DNA of 64,000 bases. Source: CALBPI01 sp039821605. Its GTDB lineage: Bacteria; Pseudomonadota; Gammaproteobacteria; Steroidobacterales; Woeseiaceae. Position numbers and translations under genes: made by a program. A model generated the notes under the pieces. The model ran no database searches. It was not told the DNA's origin and was given only the letters and a program-made list of their open reading frames with translations. Of this stretch, positions 25,213 through 33,667 are shown piece by piece. The stretch covers positions 434,001 through 498,000 of the forward strand of contig JBCBNV010000003.1 of the NCBI GenBank assembly GCA_039821605.1, in the 5' to 3' direction. Every line of letters begins with the position of its first letter. The first letter of the stretch is position 1.

Positions 25213-26844
25213 ATGGACTTCGAGTGGGTAGCCGTTAATCTCGGGGACGTTTCCGTCCTGGCACTCGCGTTTGCGCTCGGGTTCGCGGCGCAGTGGGCGC
25301 GCCTGCCACCGCTCGTCGGCTACCTGGCTGCAGGATTCATGCTCGCGACACAGGGTGTGGCCACGGGTCCACTCATCGAGAAGCTCTCCGATCTGGGCAT
25401 CACCCTGCTGCTGTTTACGGTCGGACTGAAGATCCACCTCAACACGCTCTCCCGACCGCAGGTCTGGCTCGTGGGCAGCGTCCACATGATCACGACCGTC
25501 GCCGTGGCCGGCGCCTGCATCCTGTTGCTCGCGACGACGGGGACGGGCGTATTCGCGGGGCTGGATATGCCGGGCATCGCCCTGCTCGCGTTCGCACTGT
25601 GTTTCTCCAGCACGGTGTTTGCGGTCAAGGCGCTAGAAGCGCGCGGCGAAATGAATGCGCTGCACGGCCAGGTGGCCATTGGCATCCTGATCATTCAGGA
25701 CATCGCCGCCGTAGTCTTTCTGGCCGTGTCATCGGGCAAGCTACCCTCCGCACTGGCCTTGCTCCTGTTGCTGCTGATCCCGCTGCGGCGTGCGCTGACT
25801 GCACTGCTCGAACGCGTCGGCTATGGCGAGCTCATGGTGCTCTACGGCTTCCTGCTCGCGTTGGGCGGCGCCGAGGTGTTTGAGCTCGTGCAGCTCAAGG
25901 GCGACCTCGGCGCGCTCGTGCTGGGCGTGCTGATCGCGAACCACCCCAAAGCCGATGAACTGGCCAAGCGCATGCTGGGCTTCAAAGACCTCTTTCTGGT
26001 CGCCTTTTTCCTCTCGATCGGTCTTGCGGGCGGGCTCAATGCCGAAACCGCAATCATCGGATTGGCGCTCACCCCGTTCGTGCTGCTCAAAGCCGCAGGC
26101 TTTTTCATGCTGCTCACGCGCTTTCGCTTGCGCGCGCGCACCGCGCTGCTTGCCGCCCTCAACCTCGCTAACTACAGCGAATTCGGGCTCATCGTAGCTG
26201 CGATCGGTGCCTCGCTGGGCCTCATCAGCGCGCAATGGCTCGCGGTGATAGCCGTCTCGCTGTCGCTGTCCTTCGTGCTGGCGGCGCTGTTCAATGCGCG
26301 CTCGCACGCGCTCTACGTCCATTTCGGGCCGACGCTGCGACGCTGGCAGCAAGCCGAGCGCCTGCCCGATGATCGGCTGCTCGACATCGGTGACGCCCGC
26401 ATCGTCATCGTCGGCATGGGCGGCGTGGGCACGGCGGCCTATGACGAGGTGCGTCGCACGGCCGGGGACGCTGTCGTGGGCATCGATATCGACCCCATAA
26501 CCGCGCGCAACCACGTCGAGGCGGGACGGCGGGTCATGCTCGGCGACCCCAGCGATGCCGACTTCTGGGATCGCGTCCAGGCGACCCATCGGCTGGAGCA
26601 GGTCCTGCTCGCATTGCCAAAGCTGCGCACCACCCTGTCTGTGCTGCGCCGGCTTGAGGAGATTGACTTCCGGGGGCTCAAGGCAGCGTTGGCAAAGCTG
26701 CCCGACGAGGCCGCGGAACTGCAGGCCCACGGCGCCAGCACCGTGTACAACATGTATACGGAAGCGGGGACGGCCTTCGCCGCACACGTGGAAGCCTACG
26801 CAGGGGCATCACCCAAAACGCGAAGCGACACCGGTCGCGCCTGA
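25213..26844 (+). CDS. KefB-like cation:proton antiporter with TrkA-N domain
   Basis: The 543-aa protein has a CPA2 transporter domain with about 12 membrane helices: LPPLVGYLAAGFMLA, ITLLLFTVGLKI, ALCFSSTVFAVKALE, GILIIQDIAAVVFLAV. A cytoplasmic Rossmann TrkA-N domain follows (IVIVGMGGVGTAAYDEV, with Asp-containing GIDIDPITARNHVEAG). It lacks the usual C-terminal TrkA-C domain. Such proteins exchange K+ or Na+ for H+, gated by nucleotides or glutathione adducts. The upstream gap holds a small hairpin CGCACCG-GATAG-CGGTGCG (25178-25196). The next gene is a Usp protein, which fits a stress or ion-homeostasis unit. Confidence 0.88.
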   Translation: MDFEWVAVNLGDVSVLALAFALGFAAQWARLPPLVGYLAAGFMLATQGVATGPLIEKLSDLGITLLLFTVGLKIHLNTLSRPQVWLVGSVHMITTVAVAGACILLLATTGTGVFAGLDMPGIALLAFALCFSSTVFAVKALEARGEMNALHGQVAIGILIIQDIAAVVFLAVSSGKLPSALALLLLLLIPLRRALTALLERVGYGELMVLYGFLLALGGAEVFELVQLKGDLGALVLGVLIANHPKADELAKRMLGFKDLFLVAFFLSIGLAGGLNAETAIIGLALTPFVLLKAAGFFMLLTRFRLRARTALLAALNLANYSEFGLIVAAIGASLGLISAQWLAVIAVSLSLSFVLAALFNARSHALYVHFGPTLRRWQQAERLPDDRLLDIGDARIVIVGMGGVGTAAYDEVRRTAGDAVVGIDIDPITARNHVEAGRRVMLGDPSDADFWDRVQATHRLEQVLLALPKLRTTLSVLRRLEEIDFRGLKAALAKLPDEAAELQAHGASTVYNMYTEAGTAFAAHVEAYAGASPKTRSDTGRA

Positions 26845-26953
26845 CGCTTCGTCGTAAACGAACGATTACTCGGCAATGCCGAATCAAAAGGGCTCCTAAA
26901 TACGACATAGCTTGAGCGACAATACGGGCGAGCGCAGCGTCCCGAGGCAAGCC

Positions 26954-27880
26954 ATGAAGCGATTCGCCAATATCGCGTTGATCGTAGAGCCCAATGCGGG
27001 TAACAAGGCCGCCCTGGATCGCGCGGCCTCGCTGGCCGCCCGCAACCGCGCCAAGCTCACCGTAATGGCGGTGGCGCCAGAGCTTGGGCCCATCGCCAAC
27101 GAGGCGCTGCGCGAGGCTGTCGCCAACGGCACGCGCGAAGAACTGCGCCACCTGATCTCCCAGGCCCCCGACTACCTACCCGACATTCACACGCAGCTCA
27201 TCGAGGGCGCGACACCCATCGACGTCATCCGGGCCGTGGTCGCGCATCACTACGATCTCGTGATCAAGGCAACGGAGCCGACAGAATCGGACCCGGAAAC
27301 GCTGGGCCCGTTCGACAAGAAACTGTTACGCAAATGCCCCTGCCCCGTCTGGCTGGTCCGAGATGGCGGCCCCGCTCGGTACGAACGCATCCTTGTCGCG
27401 ATCGACTACCGCCCTGAAAGCCCCGACAACGACGCCCTCAATCGCCAGCTCCTGGAAATGGCCGCCTCACTGGCCAGCATGGAGGGCGCGCGGCTGCACG
27501 TGGCCCACGCCTGGCGCTTGCAGGGTGAGGACACACTCCGCTCGTCTCGCACGGGCCTTCCCGCCACCGAAGTCGATGAACTCGTGCGCGCCGAGCGCGC
27601 CGTGCATCAATCCTGGCTCGCCACTGTCGTTGCCAGGGACTGCCCCACAATCGACGGTGCGCATGAACCCGAGCGCCACCTCATCGAAGGCGCCGCGCGC
27701 GTGGTGGTCCCGCAATTGGCGACCACCATCGACGCACAACTCGTGGTCATGGGCACCGTGGGCCGCACGGGGATTCCGGGCTACTTCATCGGCAACACGG
27801 CCGAAGCCATCCTCGGGCGCATCGACTGCGCCATCATGGCCGTGAAGCCCCCAGGCTTCCTGAGCCCCGTCGTCAGCTAG
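26954..27880 (+). CDS. Tandem universal stress protein (UspE-like)
   Basis: The protein has about 308 aa with two Usp domains. The first starts MKRFANIALIVEPN and the second YERILVAIDYRPESP. The ATP-binding signature G-x2-G-x9-G-(N)T is seen only in the second (MGTVGRTGIPGYFIGNTAEAILG), so nucleotide binding is expected there. I chose ATG 26954 because the domain starts at once after it; a TTG at 26912 would add 14 unlikely residues. The last 8 nt overlap the convergent GST gene. Confidence 0.88.
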   Translation: MKRFANIALIVEPNAGNKAALDRAASLAARNRAKLTVMAVAPELGPIANEALREAVANGTREELRHLISQAPDYLPDIHTQLIEGATPIDVIRAVVAHHYDLVIKATEPTESDPETLGPFDKKLLRKCPCPVWLVRDGGPARYERILVAIDYRPESPDNDALNRQLLEMAASLASMEGARLHVAHAWRLQGEDTLRSSRTGLPATEVDELVRAERAVHQSWLATVVARDCPTIDGAHEPERHLIEGAARVVVPQLATTIDAQLVVMGTVGRTGIPGYFIGNTAEAILGRIDCAIMAVKPPGFLSPVVS

Positions 27881-28637
27881 TCGGCACCTGACCGCGGTAC
27901 CGCGCGTAGATCGCGCACACCCAGCGCGACGTCGGGCGCTCAGCCCAACGCGCGACGTCTTCGCCATGCAGCGGTGGTGACGCAATCACACCGTGAAGCG
28001 GGTGGTCCGGCGGCCGCACCGCCGGTGCCAGCAAGCTCGCCGCCGCGATATCCGCGCGCGAGAACCGATCGCCCGCGAGATATGGCCGACCGTCGGCCAG
28101 CAAACCATCAAGCCAGTCGAACTCGCGTTCCAGCCTGTCGCGGCTGTCCTCACGCTGCGTGGGCCCGAGATCCATGCCTCGCGCCATGAGCTTGCAGATC
28201 GTGCCCCAGCCCGCAAACAACTTGGCGCGCTGCACGAGCGGCTGGCCCATCATAAAGATGGACCGCACCGCCTTCGGCTGTGTCAGCACGGCCTCGGAGT
28301 AGAAGTGGCGGCGCGTGTGCACGCCCACGACCTCGTCCAGCCGCGTCTCGATACCAGCGATCGTGTCACGCGTGGCGTTAGTCGAGAGCGCGGGCGCGTC
28401 GGTGCCGGCTGCGCGCTCTGCCCAGGTGACAACCGCCGCCGAACCCTGCACGGGACCCGACTCCGTCAGCAGGAAGGGCAGCGCACCGCGGCGCAATCCG
28501 CTTTCACGCGCCCGCTGCAGGTGGGCACCCGGCGCGAGCACCTGCGCGCGGTACGGCACGCCCAGGTAGTCGAACGCCCATCGCGCCTTCTCGCAATAGT
28601 GGGAGATCGTGAAGACATTCAATACGGGAGGGTTCAT
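27873..28637 (-). CDS. Glutathione S-transferase family protein
   Basis: The 254-aa protein has an N-terminal thioredoxin-like domain (VFTISHYCEKARWAFDYLGVPYRAQVLAPG, then GALPFLLTESGPVQGSAAVVTWAER with the cis-Pro region). A helical C-terminal domain has RPYLAGDRFSRADIAAASLLAP, the N-capping-box Asp motif of GSTs. The Cys/Ser near residue 13-15 could activate glutathione. The substrate is unknown. It converges on the Usp gene with an 8-nt overlap. Confidence 0.82.
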   Translation of the reverse strand: MNPPVLNVFTISHYCEKARWAFDYLGVPYRAQVLAPGAHLQRARESGLRRGALPFLLTESGPVQGSAAVVTWAERAAGTDAPALSTNATRDTIAGIETRLDEVVGVHTRRHFYSEAVLTQPKAVRSIFMMGQPLVQRAKLFAGWGTICKLMARGMDLGPTQREDSRDRLEREFDWLDGLLADGRPYLAGDRFSRADIAAASLLAPAVRPPDHPLHGVIASPPLHGEDVARWAERPTSRWVCAIYARYRGQVPTS

Positions 28638-28711
28638 GCCGCGTCGTCGAGTCGGTTGCGCTCAATAGAATACCGCGAACCTGCGAGCCGGGCGCATTAG
28701 CCAAAACCAAA

Positions 28712-28736
28712 ACGGCCCCGCACAGGGCGGGGCCGT
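28712..28736 (-). terminator. Rho-independent terminator of the spondin-domain gene
   Basis: ACGGCCCCGC (28712-28721) pairs with GCGGGGCCGT (28727-28736) around a 5-nt loop. Read on the minus strand the hairpin is followed by TTTTGGTTTTGG, a good U-tract, 20 nt after the stop codon. Confidence 0.88.
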
Positions 28737-28755
28737 CTCTGAGATGACGCCTGAC

Positions 28756-29514
28756 TCAGTAGCGCGTGCCGGGGCGTACGCGCTCGATGACAATCTTGGC
28801 GACCGGATCGGCCCAATTGTGAACGCGCGACACGAGGTCGTTGTCGCCGACAACGCCCTGGTGCGGAATCACGATACCGTTCTCACCGAGCGCCGGGTTG
28901 CTCTCGCCCGTGCCCGCGTCGTCGCTGGACACACCGATGAGGCCCTGACAAGGCGGTACGATGTCCGCGAAGTCCTCGGTGTTCTGCTCCGTGCGCGTCT
29001 CGTAACCGCGCGCGAGGATCGTGGTCTTGTTGCGCGGCAGGCGAATCGTGTTCACACCCGTGAAGCCGTCATTCGTGCAGATCAGCATGCTGACGAACGA
29101 GATGTGGTTGCGGCGTGTCTGTGTCGTGAATTCGAACGTGGCCTGGCTGTCGAACGGCGTGCCGCCCGGGTTGGCTGCGGGCACGATCGGCGCCGTGCCT
29201 TCGATGACTTCGCTGACGTCGGGGTTGCTCGACAGCGCGGCGACCAATGGCGCGTTGTTGCCATTCTCGGCGATCTGCCGCACCCCTTCACTGGCCGGCG
29301 TTCCGAGTGCGAAGACGTTGGCGCGCGGATTGTGCACGGCAATGACGGGCGGCGTGAACGGCTGACCGGTGGTCAGGTTCGTGATCGTGATGCGATAGGT
29401 TTCGCCACCGAAGAAGGTCCGGTCCGCCGACGCGGTCGGCAGTGTGATGATGGCGACGGCGATGAAAGCCGCCACACTGGCCACGCGACGGCCCGTGAAT
29501 TGAAACAGTTTCAT
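28756..29514 (-). CDS. Exported spondin-domain protein
   Basis: The 252-aa protein has a signal peptide (to TASA, about residue 30). The mature part has a Spondin_N-like layout: TYRITITNLTTGQPFTPPVIAVHNP, then a GVRQIAENGNNAPL segment, RRNHISFVSMLICTNDGFTGVN, and TILARGYETRTEQNTEDFADIVPPC. This bacterial spondin family is secreted and adhesive in animals. Its bacterial function is unknown. It is transcribed alone, ends at a clear terminator, and is divergent from the MscS gene. Confidence 0.85.
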   Translation of the reverse strand: MKLFQFTGRRVASVAAFIAVAIITLPTASADRTFFGGETYRITITNLTTGQPFTPPVIAVHNPRANVFALGTPASEGVRQIAENGNNAPLVAALSSNPDVSEVIEGTAPIVPAANPGGTPFDSQATFEFTTQTRRNHISFVSMLICTNDGFTGVNTIRLPRNKTTILARGYETRTEQNTEDFADIVPPCQGLIGVSSDDAGTGESNPALGENGIVIPHQGVVGDNDLVSRVHNWADPVAKIVIERVRPGTRY

Positions 29515-29642
29515 GATTGCGCTCCCTTGCGAATCGGGGTTGTGAAAAGTGCCCGGACACAGTGGGGCCCAAAGTTCACGAAAGGATCACGCGCACGTGA
29601 CCGACTCATCACGGCGTCAACGAAGCACGTGGAGTGCGCGAA

Positions 29643-29685
29643 GGAGCCGCGTTAAGCTCCTGACCTTCCGGGAATGATCAGGAGC
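29643..29685 (+). promoter_or_regulatory. Two mutually exclusive hairpins at the MscS translation start region
   Basis: Hairpin B: GCTCCTGA (29656-29663) pairs perfectly with TCAGGAGC (29678-29685). That right arm contains the AGGAG ribosome site (29680-29684) of the GTG start at 29693. Hairpin A: GGAGC (29643-29647) pairs with the same GCTCC (29656-29660) and would free the ribosome site. The layout is that of a translational switch. Confidence 0.5.
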
Positions 29686-29692
29686 AGCCGCG

Positions 29693-30745
29693 GTGCAAAA
29701 CGACGTCATTGAGGCGCTAACCCGATTCTTGCCGCTGCTCGCCACGGTAGCGGCGGTGCTCGTGTCGCTGGGCCTGGTCAACTGGCTGCTGCGACGCCAC
29801 TGGCGCGATGACCCCAGCGCGCAGTTCCGATTCCAGTTCATCATGCTGGCACTCACATTCGCGGGCGGCCTCACGGTCATCGTGGCCCTACCGATCACGG
29901 ATGCACTGCGGGGTCAGTTGCTGAGCCTTATCGGCATCCTGCTCAGTGCAGCCATCGCGCTCTCGTCGACCACGTTCATCGGCAACATCATGGCGGGCAT
30001 CATGCTGCGCGTAATGCGCAACGCACGCCCCGGCGACTTCATCACCGTCGCTGACCTGACGGGCCGCATTACGGAAATGGACTTGCTGCACACCGAGATC
30101 CAGACCGAGTTCCGCGACCTTGTGACGGTGCCCAACCTCTACATGGTCACCCAACCCATGCAGGTGGTCCGCGCATCGGGGACGATCATCACTGCCGAGA
30201 TCTCGCTGGGTTATGACGTGAGCCACCGCGAGGTCGTCAAGCTCTTGCGCGAGGCCACGCGTGTGGCCGGGCTCAAGGACGGCTTCGTGCAGGTACGTGA
30301 ACTCGGCGATTTCGCCATCGTCTATCGCGTAGCCGGCCTGCTGGAAGACGTCAAGAGCCTGATTTCGGCCCGCTCGCGGCTGCGCGAGGCGATGCTGGAT
30401 GCCTTACACAACGCGGGCATAGAAATCGTTTCGCCCAATTTCATGAACACGCGCGCGCTGGATCCAAAGCGCAGCGTGATACCCGAAACTCGGCGTCGGC
30501 AACCCGACCCCGCGCGAACGCAGGGCGAAGACGTTGCCTTCGACAAGGCCGAAGAAGCCGCATCCGTCGAGTCGTTGCGCAAGGACCTGCAGAAACTCGA
30601 GGCTGAGTTGCTGGCCGCCACAGGCAAGGCAGCAGGCGACGCCGACGAAGACGCACTGGCCGCGCTCCAGGCGCAGCGCGACGGCTTGCGTACGCGGCTT
30701 GCCGAGGCCGAGGCACTGATCAAGGCCAAGGCGGACGACGAGTAG
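29693..30745 (+). CDS. MscS-family mechanosensitive channel
   Basis: The 350-aa protein has three N-terminal membrane helices (about 10-30, 45-65, 75-100). The pore and cytoplasmic beta domain follow: LSSTTFIGNIMAGIMLRVMRNARPGDFITVADLTGRITEMDLLHTEI. A VPNLYMVTQPMQVV segment and a long charged C-terminal coiled coil (about 300-350) complete it. The typical Gly/Ala-packed pore helix is shortened. Start is GTG with AGGAG 8 nt upstream, and that site lies in a hairpin. The role is release of osmolytes during hypo-osmotic shock. Confidence 0.87.
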   Translation: MQNDVIEALTRFLPLLATVAAVLVSLGLVNWLLRRHWRDDPSAQFRFQFIMLALTFAGGLTVIVALPITDALRGQLLSLIGILLSAAIALSSTTFIGNIMAGIMLRVMRNARPGDFITVADLTGRITEMDLLHTEIQTEFRDLVTVPNLYMVTQPMQVVRASGTIITAEISLGYDVSHREVVKLLREATRVAGLKDGFVQVRELGDFAIVYRVAGLLEDVKSLISARSRLREAMLDALHNAGIEIVSPNFMNTRALDPKRSVIPETRRRQPDPARTQGEDVAFDKAEEAASVESLRKDLQKLEAELLAATGKAAGDADEDALAALQAQRDGLRTRLAEAEALIKAKADDE

Positions 30746-30764
30746 CCGCTGCGACGCTGACGCG

Positions 30765-31214
30765 CTAGTCGGGGCCCTTTCGGATCAGCAGAACGCAACC
30801 GGTTTCGGTGCGCACCTCGCCGTGTGAACTCCCCTGAGGCGCCACATGGTAGTCGCCCGCCTTGAGGTGGATGTCACCAAAATAGGTTTCACCCTCCACG
30901 ACGTAGGTTTCCTCTTCGACGGGATGGTAGTGCGCGGGAAAGGTCGTGCCTGGCGCCAGACGCACGAGTATCGACATGCTCTCGTCGTCGCTGCGAAGCA
31001 CCTTCACCTGGTTACCAGGGCTTGTCTCAATCCAGTCGTCGGACGCGCCGGGCACCGTCACCAGGTCTGCCGCAACGTCGTCTCCACGCACGCGTTCGAA
31101 CAAGCGTCGCTTCATGCGCTGCGCCGCCTGCGCGTCGGGCGCAACCGGCGCAATGGCATCGGTGATGGCACCGGCCACCGCAGCGGGCATGGGCTTGTCG
31201 TCTGTATCGCTCAC
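30765..31214 (-). CDS. ChrR-like cupin protein, probable anti-sigma partner
   Basis: The 149-aa protein has an Ala-rich N-terminus and a C-terminal cupin domain: ILVRLAPGTTFPAHYHPVEEETYVVEGETYFGDIHLKAGDYHVAPQGSSHGEV. The cupin metal ligands H-Y-H-P-V-E-E-E and the late His are present. ChrR proteins pair a cupin with an N-terminal zinc anti-sigma domain (HxxxCxxC). Here that Cys/His motif is absent and the chain is shorter. It begins 7 nt after an ECF sigma gene, so a partner role is inferred from position. Confidence 0.72.
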   Translation of the reverse strand: MSDTDDKPMPAAVAGAITDAIAPVAPDAQAAQRMKRRLFERVRGDDVAADLVTVPGASDDWIETSPGNQVKVLRSDDESMSILVRLAPGTTFPAHYHPVEEETYVVEGETYFGDIHLKAGDYHVAPQGSSHGEVRTETGCVLLIRKGPD

Positions 31215-31221
31215 GTGTCGT

Positions 31222-31827
31222 TCAACTCATAGCCAGGTCAGGTGATGCCGCTCGCGCCAGCATCGATAAGGCGCGCCGCATTCTGGATTTCACGGTGCCA
31301 AGCGGCAGCGTGGTCACCTCGGCAATCTGCTGGTGACTGTAGCCGCGAAAATAGGCCAAGGCGACCAGCTGCCGATCGTCACTCGGCAATGCCTCGATCA
31401 AGCGACGGACCTCATGGCCGTCTTCCATGACCGACAGCAGGTGGTCCGGCGCCTCGGCATCGTCGGAGGTCTCCATGGCGGCGGCAGTCTCATGACGTCG
31501 CGCGGTCGAAGCCTCGCGTCGTAGCGCATCGAGTGCGCGATTGCGACAGATTGACGCGAGCCAGGTCATGACACGACCCAACGCAGCATTGTAGTTGCCG
31601 GCGTTCGTCCACGCCGCGTGGTAGGCATCGGTCACCACTTCCTCGGCCAGCGCGCGGTCGCTCACGATACTCAGGGCGACACCAAACAGCTTCGACAGCG
31701 TGGCGTCGTAGAGCGCCTCAAGGGCCTGCTCGTCGCCGCTCGCCATCGCGGCAACCCATACGACACACCGCGCATCCAGGTCGCTGCCAGCGTCATTGCA
31801 CGCGCTTTGCTCGGTGGGCTGGTCCAT
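31222..31827 (-). CDS. ECF sigma factor of the RpoE-ChrR (ECF11-like) type
   Basis: The 201-aa protein has region 2 (EQALEALYDATLSKLFGVALSIV, AEEVVTDAYHAAWTNAGNY, RVMTWLASICRNRALDALRR) and region 4 (LPSDDRQLVALAYFRGYSHQQIAEVTTLPLGTVKSRMRRALSML). It is followed by a cupin gene in the order seen for RpoE-ChrR pairs of the singlet-oxygen response. Its own upstream region has a promoter CGATCC-N18-TA, and an identical one faces the DUF4331 operon. The membership is inferred from partner gene and promoter. Confidence 0.87.
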   Translation of the reverse strand: MDQPTEQSACNDAGSDLDARCVVWVAAMASGDEQALEALYDATLSKLFGVALSIVSDRALAEEVVTDAYHAAWTNAGNYNAALGRVMTWLASICRNRALDALRREASTARRHETAAAMETSDDAEAPDHLLSVMEDGHEVRRLIEALPSDDRQLVALAYFRGYSHQQIAEVTTLPLGTVKSRMRRALSMLARAASPDLAMS

Positions 31828-31877
31828 GCCGCGACTATAGCAAATACGCGCATGCGGACCGCCGCGCTTTGTGTAGA

Positions 31878-31906
31878 TACGCAGCCCAGACCGGTTTGGA
31901 TCGAAA
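31878..31906 (-). promoter_or_regulatory. ECF promoter of the sigma-cupin unit
   Basis: Minus strand: TTTCGATCCA (31906-31897), 12 nt, CTGCGTA (31884-31878). CGATCC to TA is 18 nt, like TGATCC-N18-TA of RpoE-ChrR promoters. The -10 ends 51 nt before the sigma ATG. The motif recurs on the + strand with the same spacing. Confidence 0.75.
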
Positions 31907-31947
31907 TCGGGCCGCGCTCGGAAAATCTTCGACCTGAGACTGCTTTT

Positions 31948-31976
31948 TTTCGATCCAGTTCAACTGCCGCTGCGTA
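31948..31976 (+). promoter_or_regulatory. ECF promoter of the DUF4331 operon
   Basis: Plus strand: TTTCGATCCA (31948-31957), 12 nt, CTGCGTA (31970-31976), which is CGATCC-N18-TA. It is identical in both boxes and spacing to the divergent copy at 31878-31906, while the 12 nt between differ. It lies 44 nt before the DUF4331 start. Confidence 0.75.
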
Positions 31977-32020
31977 CAGCTCTTTGCAATTCCAATGACT
32001 ATCCGAAAGGAGCACAACAC

Positions 32021-33646
32021 ATGAAACGCACACTGACCTGCCTCGGCACGGCCGTTGCGCTTGCAGCCACCTGCACCGCGCTGGCATCGAGCCACCGAGA
32101 GGCACCGTTTGTCACCAAGTACCCACAGGCAGACGGTACGGACTTCTACCTGTTCAAGAGTTACGAGCCCGGTCGCGAAGACTTCGTGACCCTGATCGCG
32201 AATTACCTTCCCGTGCAAGCGGCCTACGGGGGCCCGCACTACTTCCCGCTGGACAGCCAGGCACTCTACGAAATCCACGTCGACAACGACGGGGACAGCC
32301 GCGAGGACCTGACCTTCCAGTTCCGCTTCACTGACGCGTTCCCCGCAGGTGGACCGATTCGACTCAACGTCGATGGCACCGAGATCGCCAGCGTCCTACG
32401 AAACATCGCACCGATCGACGCAACAGGCGCACCGGGTCTCAACCATGTCGAAACCTACAGCGTCACCCTCGTCGAAGGTGATCGTCGTCGTGGCCGACGC
32501 AGCACAGCCACCAACCTGGCCACGGGCGACAAACAGTTCGGCAAGCCGTTCGACTACGCCGGCACCAAGACCTTTGGCGGCCCTGGCGGCTACACCGCCT
32601 ATGCCGACAGCTTCGTGCACGACATCAGCGTGCCGGGTTGCTCGATCCCCGGCCGCGTGTTTGTCGGCCAACGCAACGAAGCGTTCAAGCTGAGCCTTGG
32701 TGAAGTCTTCGACCTCGTCAACTTCGTACCCATCGAAGGCGACAGCAGCGCCGGCGCGGGCGACGGCGGTGGGTTCCCGGGTGGCGTCACACAGGATCCG
32801 GAACGCAACATCCTGGCGCGCAACAACGTGACCTCAATTGCGCTGGAGCTGCACGAGGACTGCCTGACACAAGGCGATGAATCCGTGATTGGCGCATGGA
32901 CCACGTCCAGTCTGCGCCAGCTCAACATCCTGAATCCCCGGCCGACGTTCCTGAAACCTGAGATCAGTGGCGGCGCCTGGACCCAGGTGTCGCGCCTCTC
33001 CGCACCGCTCGTCAACGAGCTCGTGGTCGGCTTCGAGAGCAAGGACCGCTTCAACGCAAGCGAACCCAAGGACGACGGTCAGTTCCTGCCCTTCGTGACG
33101 AACCCCGGGCTGCCGCTGATCCTCGATGCGCTGTTCCGCGAAGCCGTCAACGAGATCCTGGGTGACGCCATTCCCGAGTTCGTCCCGTTCGACAACCTCG
33201 CGCCCTCGAACTTTCCGCGCAACGATCTTGTCACCGCCTTCCTGACGGGTTTCCCGGGTCTCAACCAGCCTGCGAACGTTGTTCCCGGGGAGATGCTTCG
33301 ACTGAACACGGCCATCGCGCCGACAGTACGCGAAGCACAGCACCCGCTCGGCGTTGCGGCTGGCGATCTGGCCGGCTTCCCGAACGGCCGCCGCCCCGGC
33401 GACGACAGTGTCGACATCGCCCTGCGCGTGGTCATGGGCGCGCTCTGCCACGACCTGCCGCTCGGCGAGAACGGTGCGGGCGTCAACCTTGGGCTCTGCG
33501 ATCCTGCGGACGCGCCCGTCGGCACCGTCGCGTTCACTGACGGCGCCCCGCTGCAGGCCACGGATCTCGATGCGAGTTTCCCCTACCTGCTGACGCCCTA
33601 CCCGGGTTCACCGGTTGGCGCACCCCTGCCGCAGCCTAAGAACTGA
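32021..33646 (+). CDS. Exported DUF4331 domain protein
   Basis: The 541-aa protein has a signal peptide ending near ALA (residue 22). The mature N-terminus SSHREAPFVTKYPQADGTDFYLFKSYEPGRED is the DUF4331 hallmark, and HVDNDGDSREDLTFQFRF follows. DUF4331 proteins are exported and of unknown function, often next to TPR and HupE-like proteins. GAAAGGAG precedes the ATG by about 9 nt. It leads an operon with an Ig-like lipoprotein, a TPR protein and a small exported protein. An ECF promoter is just upstream. Confidence 0.9.
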   Translation: MKRTLTCLGTAVALAATCTALASSHREAPFVTKYPQADGTDFYLFKSYEPGREDFVTLIANYLPVQAAYGGPHYFPLDSQALYEIHVDNDGDSREDLTFQFRFTDAFPAGGPIRLNVDGTEIASVLRNIAPIDATGAPGLNHVETYSVTLVEGDRRRGRRSTATNLATGDKQFGKPFDYAGTKTFGGPGGYTAYADSFVHDISVPGCSIPGRVFVGQRNEAFKLSLGEVFDLVNFVPIEGDSSAGAGDGGGFPGGVTQDPERNILARNNVTSIALELHEDCLTQGDESVIGAWTTSSLRQLNILNPRPTFLKPEISGGAWTQVSRLSAPLVNELVVGFESKDRFNASEPKDDGQFLPFVTNPGLPLILDALFREAVNEILGDAIPEFVPFDNLAPSNFPRNDLVTAFLTGFPGLNQPANVVPGEMLRLNTAIAPTVREAQHPLGVAAGDLAGFPNGRRPGDDSVDIALRVVMGALCHDLPLGENGAGVNLGLCDPADAPVGTVAFTDGAPLQATDLDASFPYLLTPYPGSPVGAPLPQPKN

Positions 33647-33667
33647 GCACTCAGAGGAGGCTTCACG

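Noticed and set aside
29587..29600. TCACG-CGCA-CGTGA as an operator between the spondin and MscS genes
   Set aside because: The arms are only 5 bp of GC-rich common words. There is no partner motif, and a TGATCC nearby has no -10 at 18 nt.
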